Source: Apodemus sylvaticus (lineage: Eukaryota > Chordata > Mammalia > Rodentia > Muridae). From it: DNA of 64,000 bases. The DNA lies in NCBI RefSeq assembly GCF_947179515.1, contig NC_067495.1:25772924-25836923 (forward strand). Direction: 5' to 3'. Of this stretch, positions 1 through 10,117 are shown piece after piece (within the stretch, counting starts at the first letter, position 1; each line of letters opens with the position of its first letter). The position numbers and the translations under genes are program-made. Below the pieces are notes generated by a model that worked only from the letters and a program-made list of their open reading frames with translations, was not told the DNA's origin and made no database searches.

Positions 1-561
1 TCTATGTTAATTTGTGGGAATTTACTTGAAAACCCTGGAGGTTTAGTTTGTGCATCCTCAATCACAGCCTGATGGAGGTCATCAGCCTGGACCTCACATC
101 ACTCTGCTCTGGTGTTTATGCAACCCAAGGAATGGAACAGAAAGGAAGATTGTGCACACGATTATAATAATTTCTATTTGTATCTCATTGGCCAAGACAA
201 AGCATGTGACTCATCTACTCCCAGGTAGAGTATGGAAGCTGGGAAAAGGACTAGAAATGTCACAGCACTAAGGAAGCAGCAGCTGTTTCTTCTCTCCCTA
301 TGATTTACTGGATAAAGGTGACATGTAACAGCTGCTGACTACTGAGTCTCCTAGTTGGTTGCAGGGTACTTGGTGCCTGCAATCTTTATAGTGTGAGTCC
401 AGCAGGAGCGATTGGCTTTAAATTCTTTCTTTTCTAGATTCTATTGGAAACAGTCTTTACCTCAGGGATGGGGTATATCTGTGGTCTTTTATTCTCTAGC
501 AGTTAATATGAAACAAATGAAAGTTATGCATGTAGTTTAACAGTCAAGTAAGTAGTCAGGC
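1..561. other. Intergenic, no recognised element
   Basis: AT-rich sequence without a clear repeat. The short open frame at 50-271 has no recognisable features. Confidence 0.5.
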
Positions 562-722
562 ACAGGATGTAGTTCGGTTGGTAGAGGGCTTGAAGTTCTG
601 GAGTTTGGTTCAGCCCACAGCATCTGTAATCCCAGAACTTTGGAGGCAGAAGTAGGAGGATCAGAAGTTGAAACTCATTCTTAGCTACATAGTGAGCTCA
701 AGACCAGTGTGGACTACTTGGA
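562..722 (+). repeat. B4/ID-B1-type SINE, diverged
   Basis: An ID-like head (GTAGTTCGGTTGGTAGAGGG) is joined to a B1-like body with TGTAATCCCAG and AGGAGGATCAGAAGTT. This is the usual composite layout of B4 elements. A CCTGTCTCAAAA tail lies further on at about 829, after unrelated sequence. Confidence 0.7.
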
Positions 723-859
723 CTCTGCTCTTTTCATTTCTCCACAGAGTTTAAGAAGTTGGTAGAGAGTTATGATTTTAAATTTACTTTTTTAATTATT
801 TAAAAATGATTCAGGGCTATGCAATGAAACCCTGTCTCAAAAAACAAATGAAACAAAAA

Positions 860-927
860 ATATTATTATTATTATTATTTAGTTTGCGCATGTGTGCATG
901 TATGTGTATGTGTATGTGTGTGTGCAT
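860..927 (+). repeat. (ATT)n and TG-rich simple repeats
   Basis: TAT/ATT triplets at 860-880 are followed by TGTG/TATG repeats at 889-927. Confidence 0.85.
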
Positions 928-1002
928 GAATGTACATGCTGTGTATATGCCAAGGCACGCAGAGTAAAACATTCAGGAAGGGAATTTGTTTTGGTATCTA
1001 AC

Positions 1003-1222
1003 CTTGTTGAGGTAAGGTCTCTGGTTGCTTCTGCTACACTGAATATGCCAGGCTACTTGGCTCACTGATTTCTGGGTGATTCTCATTTCTGCTTTCTATC
1101 TTGCTATAGAAGTGAGATTACATGCACCACACATCCAGCTTTTTACATGGGTTTCAGGAACGGATGTAGCTTCAGTCCCTGTTTGTATGAAGCACATATC
1201 TCTACCTAGTGAGCTATCTTAA
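1003..1222 (-). repeat. Old rodent SINE-like dispersed repeat
   Basis: The sequence resembles copies at 11,030, 16,335 and 43,022: a GGTCTCT head, a TGGGATTACA-like centre, TTTTTACATGGGT and a closing AGTGAGCTATCTT. The copies are related but diverged. I cannot name the family with certainty. Confidence 0.5.
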
Positions 1223-1556
1223 TTTGCTTTCTAAAATATGTTTTATTTTTGACACATCATGTTTATAAGTATATATGGGGTACAGTATGATAGTTCAGTA
1301 CATGTTCAAATATGTACTGACTCATTTGAGATAATTAGTATTTCTATGTTCTCAAATGTTTATTATTTATGGGTTGGAAGCCTTTATACTTTTCTAGTTA
1401 TTTTGAACCACACCATAAACCTTTATAGACTGTAGTTAATCTATTGTGTTATGGCACACTAGAAGTAATTTCTCTTTAGTACTCACTTATCTAGCTAAAT
1501 GACATTTGGGTATTATAGAGGTGTGGTGGGGAGTGATTTATGTGGATACCTAGAGG

Positions 1557-2632
1557 GTCTGTTAGTTAACTTTTCTCATAACTGGGACCAAAATACCTGA
1601 CATAAACAAGTTAAGGAAGGAAAGGGTTATCTTGGCTCATGGCTTTAGAGGATCAGTCTGTCATAGTGGGAAATGTTTGGCAAAGCAACAACATGGGGGC
1701 AGGAAGGTTTACCAGATACCAGAACTCCTCACATGTTAGTCAGTCCAGGAATCTGAGAGATTGGGCTGGAGCCAAAAAATATGTATAGCCTTCAAGTCTA
1801 CCCTAATTGAGCTACCTCCAATAGGTTGGTCCCAGTTCCCACATGTACCACAACACATCAAAAGAGCCTTACCACCTAGGGACAAGAGGTTTAAATACAT
1901 AAGCCTATGGGGGACATTTTTTTTTTTTTTGCTCACTGTTTTTTATTGGATATTTTCTTTATTTACATTTCAAATGTTATCCCCTTTCCTGGTCCCCCTC
2001 ACCCCTGGAAATGCCCTATCTCATCGCCCATCCCCTGCTTCTATGAGAGTGTTGCCCCACCCACCCACCCACCCACTCCCACCTCCCCACCCTCGAATTC
2101 CCCTACACTTGGACATCAAACCTTCACAGGGCCAAGGGCCTCTCCTCCGGTTGGTGCCCAACAAGGCTATCCTCTGCTACATATAAAGCTGGAGCCATGG
2201 TTCCCTCCATGTGAACTCCTTGGTTAGTGGTTTAGTCCCTGGGATCTCTGCGGGGTGGGGGGTATCTGGTTGACTGATAACATTGTTCTTCCTATGGGGT
2301 TGCAAACCCCTTCAGCTCCTTCAATCCTTTCTCTAACGCCTCCATTGGAGACACCATTGGAGACTCCATACTCAGTACAATGGTTGGTTGCATGCAACCT
2401 CCTCTGTATTTGTCAGGCTCTGGCAGAGCCTCACAGGAGACAGCTATATCAGGATCCTCTCAGCATGCATTCTTGGCATCCACAATAGTGTCAGGGTTTG
2501 GTGACTGCATATGGGTTGGATCCCCAGGTGGGACAGTCTTTGGATGGCCTTTCCTTTAGTCTCTGCTCCACACTTTGATTTGCTCCCTTGAGTATTTTGT
2601 TCTATGGGGGACATTTTACATTCAAACCAAAT
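1557..2632. repeat. LTR-like rodent repeat split by an L1 insertion
   Basis: The left part (1557-1920) has the signature TTAACTTTTCTCATAACTGGGACCA and ends CCTATGGGGGACATTTT. The right part resumes at 2602 with CTATGGGGGACATTTTACATTCAAACC. The interruption is the L1 at 1921-2601. Confidence 0.75.
1921..2601 (-). mobile_element. L1 3' end, 5'-truncated, antisense
   Basis: The element begins with a T-run and the reverse complement of the L1 3' UTR (TTTATTTACATTTCAAATG) and extends into more 5' L1 sequence. A perfect 16-bp target-site duplication CTATGGGGGACATTTT lies at 1905-1920 and 2602-2617. Confidence 0.93.
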
Positions 2633-2689
2633 CTAAGAGTTATGTGGAGAAGAGATTATAAGAAAGCAAGTGTGGGTAGGGAGCTATTG

Positions 2690-3095
2690 AATGATTCCTG
2701 ATTTGAAACAGATGGTGTTTGGATAGTATGGGGATTTGTATGATAATAGCCCCATTGGCTCATATGTTTGAATGTTTGGTTCCCAGTTAGTGGAACTATT
2801 TGTGAAGAATTAGGAGGTGGAGCCTTATTAGAGGAGGTATGCCATTGGGTGTAGGCTTTCAGCATTGAAATGCTCACACCAGGCCCTGTTTCCCACCCTC
2901 TCCCTGCAGCTTGTGGATGTGATCTCTCAGCTACATCTCTAGAACCATACCTGCCTGCCTACCACCTCAATCCCCATCATGATGATCAAGGACTAGCACT
3001 ATGAAACTGTAAGCAAGTCTCCTGTTAAATGCTTCCTTTCATACAATTCCTTGGTCATGGTGTCTCTCCACAGCAACACAACAGTAACTAAGGCA
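2690..3095 (+). repeat. LTR-like rodent repeat, diverged
   Basis: It contains GCTCATATGTTTGAATG, ATTAGGAGGTGGAGCC, CATGGTGTCTCTCCACAGC and ends AACAGTAACTAAGGCA. It has the same organisation as the copy at 4000-4404. Confidence 0.7.
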
Positions 3096-3641
3096 GATAG
3101 GGAGGGAGGGGTGTGATGTGAGACATAGACAGAGCCAGCAAGATTTCTAATGGATTGCTTGGAGGACTCAAAACAGTTGAGTGGCTGAAACACCTAGAAA
3201 GATGGAGTTGTCATTTCTGGTCCATCTCTCACATCTATCTTCTGTCCCCTGTTCTACTGCCATTTTCACAGCTGAGGTCCCGTTGATTCTCATTGTTGTT
3301 ATTGCCTTCAAACAAATCTTTGTGGAAAATGGGTTTGCTCAGTTTAGGCCTTTGTAAAGACTTGACAGTTGCTCACCTACTCCACAGTAGAACATGGAAA
3401 ATCTGCTCCAGTTCAAATACTACTCGTCTCCTCTAAAAGTCAATCAGAAATTAATTACTAATACAAGGTATTAAGAGATACTGGAACCTTAAAGAGATGT
3501 TTAGGGCTCTGTCTTCATGAATGGATTAGTTCATATAAGCCCACTCTAAACCCAAGTTTATCTAGATCTCATGTACATTCAATGTATTCCATTACATGGT
3601 TCCATCACTCCCTAAGGACTGTTGGCAATAGTATCATGTAA

Positions 3642-3773
3642 GTTGGGTGGTGGTGGCTCACACCTTTAGTCCCAGCACTTGGGAGGCAGAAGCAGGCAGA
3701 TTTCTGGTCTACAGAGAGAGTTCCAGGACAGCCAAGGCTATACAGAGAAACCCTGTCTTAAAAAAAAAAAAAG
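3642..3773 (+). mobile_element. B1 SINE
   Basis: Typical B1 body (GTCCCAGCACTTGGGAGGC to ACCCTGTCTT) with an A-tail. The 12-bp target-site duplication AGTATCATGTAA lies at 3630-3641 and 3774-3785. Confidence 0.95.
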
Positions 3774-3999
3774 AGTATCATGTAAATTCCTAGGTCCTGG
3801 CAAACATTAACTCTCAGTGGATTTGTCTACTTTGAACATTTCATATCAATGTGTGTGTGTGTATTGTTCTACCTGGCTTCTTTTATTGATACAATGTTTT
3901 TGAGGTTTCTATTCTAGGCACTTACCCTTACAATAGCGGATCTTCTTAAGTTCTACCACTGGCTTTTCCCCCCTTTTCCTTTTAGCCTCTGTAGCCATC

Positions 4000-4404
4000 T
4001 GTGGTGGTTTGAATATGCTTGGCCCATGGGAAGTGGCAGGCAGTATTAGGAGGTGTGGCCTTACTGGAGGAGGTGTAGGCTTGTTAGAGGAAGTGTGTCA
4101 CTCTGAGGGTGGGTTTTGAGGTCACCTTCTATGTTCAAGCTCTAGTCAGTAGGGAAGAGAGACCCTCCTCCTGGCTGCCTGTGGAAGCTAGTCTCTTTTC
4201 TTTTGCTGCATTCAGATCAAGATGTAAAACTCTCAGTTTCTCCTCTAGCACTAAGTCTGCCTGCATGATTCCATGCTTTCCACCATGATAAAAATGAACT
4301 GAACCTCTGAAACTGTTAAATCAACCCCAATTAAATGTTGTCCTTTATAAGAGATGCCTTGATCATGGTGTCTCTCCACAGCAATGGAAACCCTAACTAA
4401 GACA
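4000..4404. repeat. LTR-like element (TGTGGTGG...AAGACA)
   Basis: The element starts TG and ends CA and is about 405 bp long. It is flanked by CCATC (3995-3999) and CCACC (4405-4409), a near-perfect 5-bp duplication typical of LTR elements. It has the same family signature (TTTGAATATGCTTGGCCCA ... CCCTAACTAAGACA) as the opposite-strand copies at 48383 and 54961. Confidence 0.75.
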
Positions 4405-4409
4405 CCACC

Positions 4410-5075
4410 TGTATTAGTCAAGGTTCTCTAGAGTCACAGAATGTATGGGCAGTCTCTATATAGTTAGGGAATTTGTCGATAACTTAAACAGCCTGTTGTC
4501 TAACTCGCCAACAATGATCAGCAGCAGGTGTGGATGGAAGTCCAAGGATCTAGCAGTTGCTTAGTCCCACGAGGCAAGCAGGCAAGGAAGGGTGGTGAGT
4601 CTTCCTTCTTCCAATGTCCTTATATAGGTCTCCAGCAGAGTGTGTGGCCCAGATTAAAGGTGTGTGCTACCATGCCTTTAATTCCAGATGATCTTGAACT
4701 CAGAGATCTCCTGGTCTTTTGTTTGTTAGTTTGTTTTTTGGATTTGTTTTTTTCCAAGACAGTATTTCTCTGTATAGTCCTGGCTGTCCTGGAACTCACT
4801 CTGTAGACCAGGCTGGCCTCAAACTCAGATATCTGCCTGCCTCTGCCTCCTAGAATACTGGAATTAGAGGCGAGTGCCACCACCACCCGGGTAGATTTCC
4901 TGGTCTTAATCTTCTGGAGTTCATAGCCACTATGTTTCAAGATCTCCATGCCAAGATCCAGGTCAGAAACTTGTATCTCTGAGCCTCCAGATTAGGATCA
5001 TAGGTGAGCCTTCCAATTCTTGATTGTAGTTCATTCCAGGTATAGTCAAGTTGACAACCAGGAATAGCCACTACA
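4410..5075 (-). repeat. Solo-LTR-like element with a nested B1
   Basis: It begins TGTATTAGTCAAGGTTCTCTA and ends AATAGCCACTACA. A perfect 5-bp duplication CCACC flanks it (4405-4409 and 5076-5080). The same sequence at 61237-61708 directly abuts an ERVL-type pol, which suggests that this is the LTR of that family, with its sense on the minus strand. An internal B1 occupies 4719-4892. Confidence 0.75.
4719..4892 (-). mobile_element. B1 SINE nested in the LTR-like element
   Basis: Antisense B1 (CTGGCTGTCCTGGAACTCAC, CCAGGCTGGCCTC). The 15-bp duplication AGATCTCCTGGTCTT / AGATTTCCTGGTCTT is at 4704-4718 and 4893-4907. The related copy at 61237 lacks this insertion. Confidence 0.93.
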
Positions 5076-6048
5076 CCACCCTAAACAGTTTATTCTACTC
5101 CCATGAAATCTACCCCTACAAATAGACTCATAGTTGATGGCTCAGACTTCTTTTTCAGTTTTTCAGCAAATGCCCATCTGCAATTCCAGGCAATGGACAC
5201 AGAGACTCAAGTCTCACAATTCCAGAGATGGGGCTCACTTAAATTTTTCCCTCCCACTGCAGGTGAAAAGCATATCATAGAGGTAAGAACTCAGAAAGCC
5301 TCAAAACCCAGATCAATCTTCAGTCCTGATATGGCCCTGTTTGAGGGCTTTGGGCAACTTCCAGTCCATTTCTTTTAATCTGGGCAATGAGGAATTGACC
5401 TTCAGAGGTGTGCTGGGACCGAATCATGTAGTGTATATGAATGCTCAGCACACAGCATTACCAATCAATCACACACTTCCCACCTCAGTTTCCTGTTGCC
5501 TCTGATAGATTACCACAAACACAATGGCGTGAGGCACACAGCTATATCCTCTTACACTTCCTGAGTCTCACGGGGCTAAAGTCAAGGCATACAAAAGGCT
5601 TAATTTCTTCTAGAAGCTCTTGGAGAGAATCCATTTTCTGGACATACAATTTCTGGAGGCTGCAGGTAGCTGTCCTTCACTCTTTCCAGTCATGGCTCAG
5701 ACTTCTGCTTATGTTTCCTTTTTTCACTCCAACCCACTAACCTTCTTACTTACAAAGATCCTTGTGATGACAGAGCACACGTGGAGAATACAGGATCATC
5801 TCTCCCTTCATCTTTCACTTCACTGTATCTGCTCAGTTCCCCATTGCCATGTTGGACAAGTTCCTAAGACTAGGAAGTACTCCCATACCATTGCTGAGAT
5901 CTATTTTCACATCCTCTATAGCCAGGCTTTTCCCTTCAGTGCCCAGGGCTAGCTCTCTCCAGCTCTATCTAGTTCCTACTCTTTCCTTATTACTATTCCC
6001 TTATTATCTCCTGCTCCCCCACTTACTTACTTACCTTTTTATTCATTT

Positions 6049-6216
6049 ATTTTTGCTTTTTGAGATAGGGTCTCTCTACATAGCCCTAGCTATCCTGGAA
6101 CTCACTAATGTAGACTAGATTAGCCTTGAATTTAGAGACCCTCTCCCCCCCCCCCCCCCCCAGTCTTTGCCTCCGAAGTGCTAGGATTCAAGGCATGCAC
6201 CACTACTCTCAGCTTT
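6049..6216 (-). mobile_element. B1 SINE, diverged, with an internal C-run
   Basis: Antisense B1 (GAGATAGGGTCTCTCTACATAG ... TGCCTCCGAAGTGCTAGGATT). A run of 17 C lies at 6145-6161 in its centre. Confidence 0.85.
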
Positions 6217-6517
6217 CCTGCTCTTCTGGCCAAGAGTTTAAGAAGAGTCTGCCAGAGCATTGCTAAGAGACTTCTAGCACCCTGGGCCTTCTGAACTAAA
6301 GTCCTAAAGCCCATCTTTATGCAGAGACTTTTGGATCTATGCTCTAGGTCATAAACAGCTGTCTAATCTCAAGGTTGAAAGCTGATCTGGATGGAAGTGA
6401 TATGAAGGCAGAGGATCAGGAGTTCAAGGTCATCTTCTGATTGATAGCAAGTTTGAAGTCTGACTAGACCCAGGCACAAACTCCACAAAATTAAACTCTC
6501 TCTCTTTCTCTCTGACA

Positions 6518-7055
6518 GTATTGGCTAGTTTTATGTTAACAGAAGCTTTAGTCACTAGAGAAGAGGGAGTCTTAATTGAGAAAATGCCTCCTTAAGATTG
6601 GACTGTATGTAAGCCTGTTGGGCATTTTCTTAGTGATTTGGGAGGGCTCACCTCATGGGTGGGTGACCCTGGGTTCTTTAAGAATACAGACTGATGCTGG
6701 GCATTGTGGCTTATGCCTTTATTCCCAACATTCTGGAGGTAAACACAGGTGAGTTTGAGGCCAGCCTGTTCTACAAAATGAGTTCTAGGACAGCCAGGCT
6801 ATCTCGAAAAACAAAAACAAAACAAACCAACTAACTAACCTACCAAAAACAAAGAAAGCAGGTTGAACAATCAATGGGGAGCAAGCTAGTAAACAGCATT
6901 CTTCCATGGCTTACCATCAGCTCCTACCCCCAGTTTCCTGCCTGTTTGAGTTCCTAACCTGACTTCCTTCAGTGATGGACTATGGAAGCCAAATAAAACC
7001 TTTCCTTACCAACTTGCTTTTGATCATGGTGTTTCATCATAGCAATAGCAGGCAG
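6518..7055. repeat. LTR-like rodent repeat with a nested B1
   Basis: It shares GGCTAGTTTTATGTTAAC, TTGAGAAAATGCCTCC and CATGGTGTTTCATCATAGC with copies at 36186 (same orientation) and 40997 (opposite). A B1 at about 6691-6834 splits it. Confidence 0.7.
6691..6834 (+). mobile_element. B1 SINE
   Basis: GCTGGGCATTGTGGCTTATG through GAGGCCAGCCTGTTCTAC, ending in an A-rich tail. It is nested in the LTR-like repeat. Confidence 0.88.
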
Positions 7056-7224
7056 ATGATCCTATATTCCTGACTCCGCCTATCTGAAAGGTATAGAATG
7101 GCATTGTTTTAATTACTATGGCTCTGATTAGAAGTGGGATAATCCACAATAGCCTTGTGAATTCTCTGGTAGAGAGTATTATGCTTCTACATCATGAGAT
7201 TAATCGGTTTGAGAAAAGGTTTCA

Positions 7225-7346
7225 TACAGCCTGTTTTTCACACTTGCTGTGTAGCTGAGGAGGCCCTGGAACTCTTTGAACCTCCTGTTTTTACCTCCCA
7301 AATGCCGGGGTTATAGGTGAACACCAATATCGTGTTTAGCCTGTTA
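7225..7346 (-). repeat. Old B1 remnant
   Basis: Weak antisense B1 match (GCTGTGTAGCTGAGGAGGCCC, CCCAAATGCCGGGGTTATAGG). Confidence 0.6.
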
Positions 7347-7850
7347 GGGATCATGCATACTAGGCAAGCAGTATCACAACAAAGCTGCATCAGCCCTGAG
7401 GTATGATGAGCAGTATGTACTGGCTTCTGCATCTGGTTCCCAAAATGATTCAAAACTCTGGTAGAGATTGGCTTTGGGAGAATACTAATGCTTAGCCTTT
7501 GATTTTTATGGTATGAAGTTCTTAAATCCCTTGGAATTTCCTGCATGATAAGATCATCTCTTGATCTACTGAAGCAATTCTTGGTAGGCTCTCAGATGGT
7601 CTGTTTGGGAGCTTTTTGCTAGCAGAAGCAGGCATGCAACTAAAGCTTTCAGCATCAAAATGGAGTCCCTTCCGTCAACCTCTACATGACAACTGTTTCT
7701 TCAACTTTGACATCATTCTGGTTATTAGTCACTGTGATAGAGGATAGTTTCAATATATATGACTTAACCCTCCTCTTTTCATCTTAAATCTTCCCTGTCC
7801 TAACTTTTCGGAATATGGGCACAGTTTACTATGGCACAAATATTCCCTCT

Positions 7851-7875
7851 GCCCTGCCCTGCCCTGTCCTGCCCT
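7851..7875 (+). repeat. (GCCCT)n
   Basis: Five pentamer units, one of them GTCCT. Confidence 0.85.
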
Positions 7876-8138
7876 GAGTTCTCCTGCTTCTATAGATGCC
7901 TCTAGCAGTACATGCACACTAATGTAGAATGCAAGTTCCCCAAGGGAAGGGGGGACCATGGTATAGCTAATTGGAAGGGATAGTCAATATATTCAATAAT
8001 TACTTGTTGAGAAATGGGCAAGCAATGGGTGCACCCTGACACCAATTATCCTAGGTATGAATTACGGTTGGGAGTGAGCTATCCAGAAGCTAGAGTGGAC
8101 CAGGAAAGACTTCTTCTTATTTGCAAGTTTTATATCCT

Positions 8139-8140
<2 letters not shown>

Positions 8141-8206
<66 letters not shown>
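8141..8206 (+). repeat. (TC)n microsatellite
   Basis: 33 uninterrupted TC units. The open frames through it are artefacts of the repeat. Confidence 0.97.
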
Positions 8207-8210
<4 letters not shown>

Positions 8211-8299
8211 GACATTTAGAAAGATCAAATGTGTAATATAAATATTGCCTACTTACCCTGTGGTTAGCAATGTGTGTTTTATAGGCACTGGTCACAACT

Positions 8300-9100
8300 G
8301 TGTTCCTTCACAACAGCAGTGAAGGAAAACCATTACACTCACTTTGAAGAGCAGTGTGAGAGGAAGGCTAACTCTGTCAGGTAACAAAGCCAGTAGTGGC
8401 GGGATGACAAGGCAACATCTCTGAGGTGGATATAGAAAACGACACTCAGCTAAGTACCTGCTGCCTAGGCAGGCTCTGACTTGTCTGTATTTGTGCCACA
8501 CTTGCTTTTATCATTTAGGCATTAGAGTATCTAAGAAAAAGGAGGAAGACCAATGGTGAAATTTTCAGTTGTATGTTGTCTTGGGGGCCAGTGAATTCTG
8601 ATTTTTGTCTTCAACACCTAAGCACAAACTGCAATGCAGGGAATAAAATGAGAGCTTGGGACAAATAAACATCCGGGGCTACTGAAAGGGATATGGTTGT
8701 CTCAGGGCAGGGCTGGATGGAAGCTAGATGTGTTCCTAGGGAGAAACACGGCAATACAAAAATCTTTTCACCAACCTTTGATGGATCTGTTAATCATCTC
8801 AGGTCAACATGGGCTCACCCTGGCAATGGACTATAACAACTTATTTAAAAAGGAGCTGGCTTCTATTAATGGACTGTTCCACCAATGTTTAGATTTTCCT
8901 TCTCACAAATGCATTTGCTTATTAAATCAACATTTACTATATGCAGTAAGAGCCCAACTGTGGATTTTGACAACAAAAGAGACTATAAAAGTGACCAAGC
9001 TTGGGAATTACTGTTTGTTCTCAATTCTGTTTGACAACCAAGTTCTAGACAGAAAACAAGGTAACAATGTCAGATGAGTGATTTTCACTGTTTTACAGCA
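8300..9100. other. Intergenic unique sequence downstream of Gemin8
   Basis: I see no repeat in this block. The 126-codon plus-strand open frame at 8697-9077 has no motif and no supporting signals, so I leave it uncalled. Confidence 0.45.
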
Positions 9101-9104
9101 GCAG

Positions 9105-9310
9105 TTGTAGATCAAATCCAGTCCATAGCCTGTTTATTTTAGCAAATAAAGTTTTATTGAAACACAGTCACATTCATTTGTTTATTCAGTTACTATGGAT
9201 GTTTTTATATGGTGAAGACAGGGTCAGGCAGTTATGACACAGACAAGAAGACCTCCCAAGCCCAGAGTATTTACTTTCTGGTCTTTTATAGAGCATGTGG
9301 GCTGACCCTT
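9105..9310. repeat. Ancient hAT-like DNA transposon remnant
   Basis: The features AATCCAGTCCATAGCCTGTTT, AAATAAAGTTTTATTGAAACAC, AGTATTTACTTTCTGG and GCTGACCCTT match an old mammalian DNA-transposon family. A second fragment of the same family is at 23868. The family name is not certain to me. Confidence 0.65.
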
Positions 9311-9860
9311 AGCTGAGTAACAAGTGCCGCTTGTCTTACTGTTGTTCACTTACATTGCTTTCAGAGGGATCCAAAGATCTATAGTCACAGAAAATACAAG
9401 GACAGAAGCCCAGTGTAGGAGGTGCAAACCTGTAAGCTAGCATTTGGGAGGAGGAAGCTGGAAGTAAGACTTTGAAGCTAGCATGGGCTGTATGAAAACT
9501 GGGCTTAAAAATGTAGGAATACATGACATGTGGCTTAAGGCTTTTATGACATTCTGGACAGTTTAAAGAAGGAAATTAAAATGCAAAACAATAGGCAGTA
9601 TCACTAGACAATACTTTCAATGAACTGGACTATTACAGAGAAAACTGAGAGCCAGTCCAATTCGTACAATTATCACTTTGTCAGTGAACATTCCTTGTGT
9701 TGGCAACAGTATACCACCTGCTGACAGAATTATAAGTGGCCGACAGACTGTATCCACCATGTCAGTATACAGTCCTCTTTCTCTGAAAAATGTCCAGGAG
9801 AGATGAAGAGGGAGAGGCTAGGAACTGTGAGGCATTGCCTAGGGTCCTGGTGCCCAGGAC
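9130..9860 (-). other. Gemin8: Gemin8 3' UTR (inferred)
   Basis: The region downstream of the TGA is non-coding and largely unique down to about 9,310. There it enters an old hAT-type transposon remnant carrying three minus-strand AATAAA hexamers (plus-strand TTTATT at 9133, 9153 and 9181). These are the first canonical hexamers after the stop codon, which would give a 3' UTR of roughly 0.7 kb. Exact cleavage is not visible. Confidence 0.5.
9133..9186 (-). promoter_or_regulatory. Gemin8: Cluster of three AATAAA polyadenylation signals
   Basis: TTTATT on the plus strand at 9133-9138, 9153-9158 and 9181-9186 reads AATAAA on the Gemin8 strand. They lie about 0.7 kb after the stop codon, inside a transposon-derived segment. 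I saw no AATAAA or ATTAAA on the minus strand between here and the stop. Confidence 0.5.
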
Positions 9861-10117
9861 TCAGAACTTCAGGGGAATGACAGGCCAGTACTTCGGCTGC
9901 TTTCTGTCACAGTGCTTGTCAAAGCTCATCTGCACAGCAGCCTCCATGGCCAGGATCTTGGGAGCACTGTTCCCATACAAGCGCTTCATCTCTGCTTGGC
10001 GCCGCTCCCAGGGCTTCTCAGATGGGGGCTCCACTGACCTATGCTGGTTGAAGTATAGGTCATGGTCTGCATTCACATAGTCATTCAGGCGCTCTGTGTC
10101 CAGCTGCTGCTGTCGCC
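9861..10117 (-). CDS. Gemin8: Gemin8 last coding exon
   Basis: Read on the minus strand, the acceptor CATTCCCAG is followed by GGCGACAGCAGCAG. The first two bases complete an Arg codon begun in the previous exon. The exon then encodes 84 residues (154-237), from RQQQLDTERL through the basic RQAEMKRLYG helix to the conserved CDRKQPKYWPVIPLKF end and TGA at 9863-9861. The C-terminal region is the most conserved part of the family. A methionine-initiated frame inside the exon covers only its second half and is not a separate gene. Confidence 0.95.

Noticed and set aside
8014..8295. Open frames through the TC/GA tract
   Set aside because: They are pure products of the dinucleotide repeat (SLSLSL / ERERER).
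8697..9077. 126-codon plus-strand frame downstream of Gemin8
   Set aside because: It shows no domain, promoter, splice or conservation evidence and could easily arise by chance.
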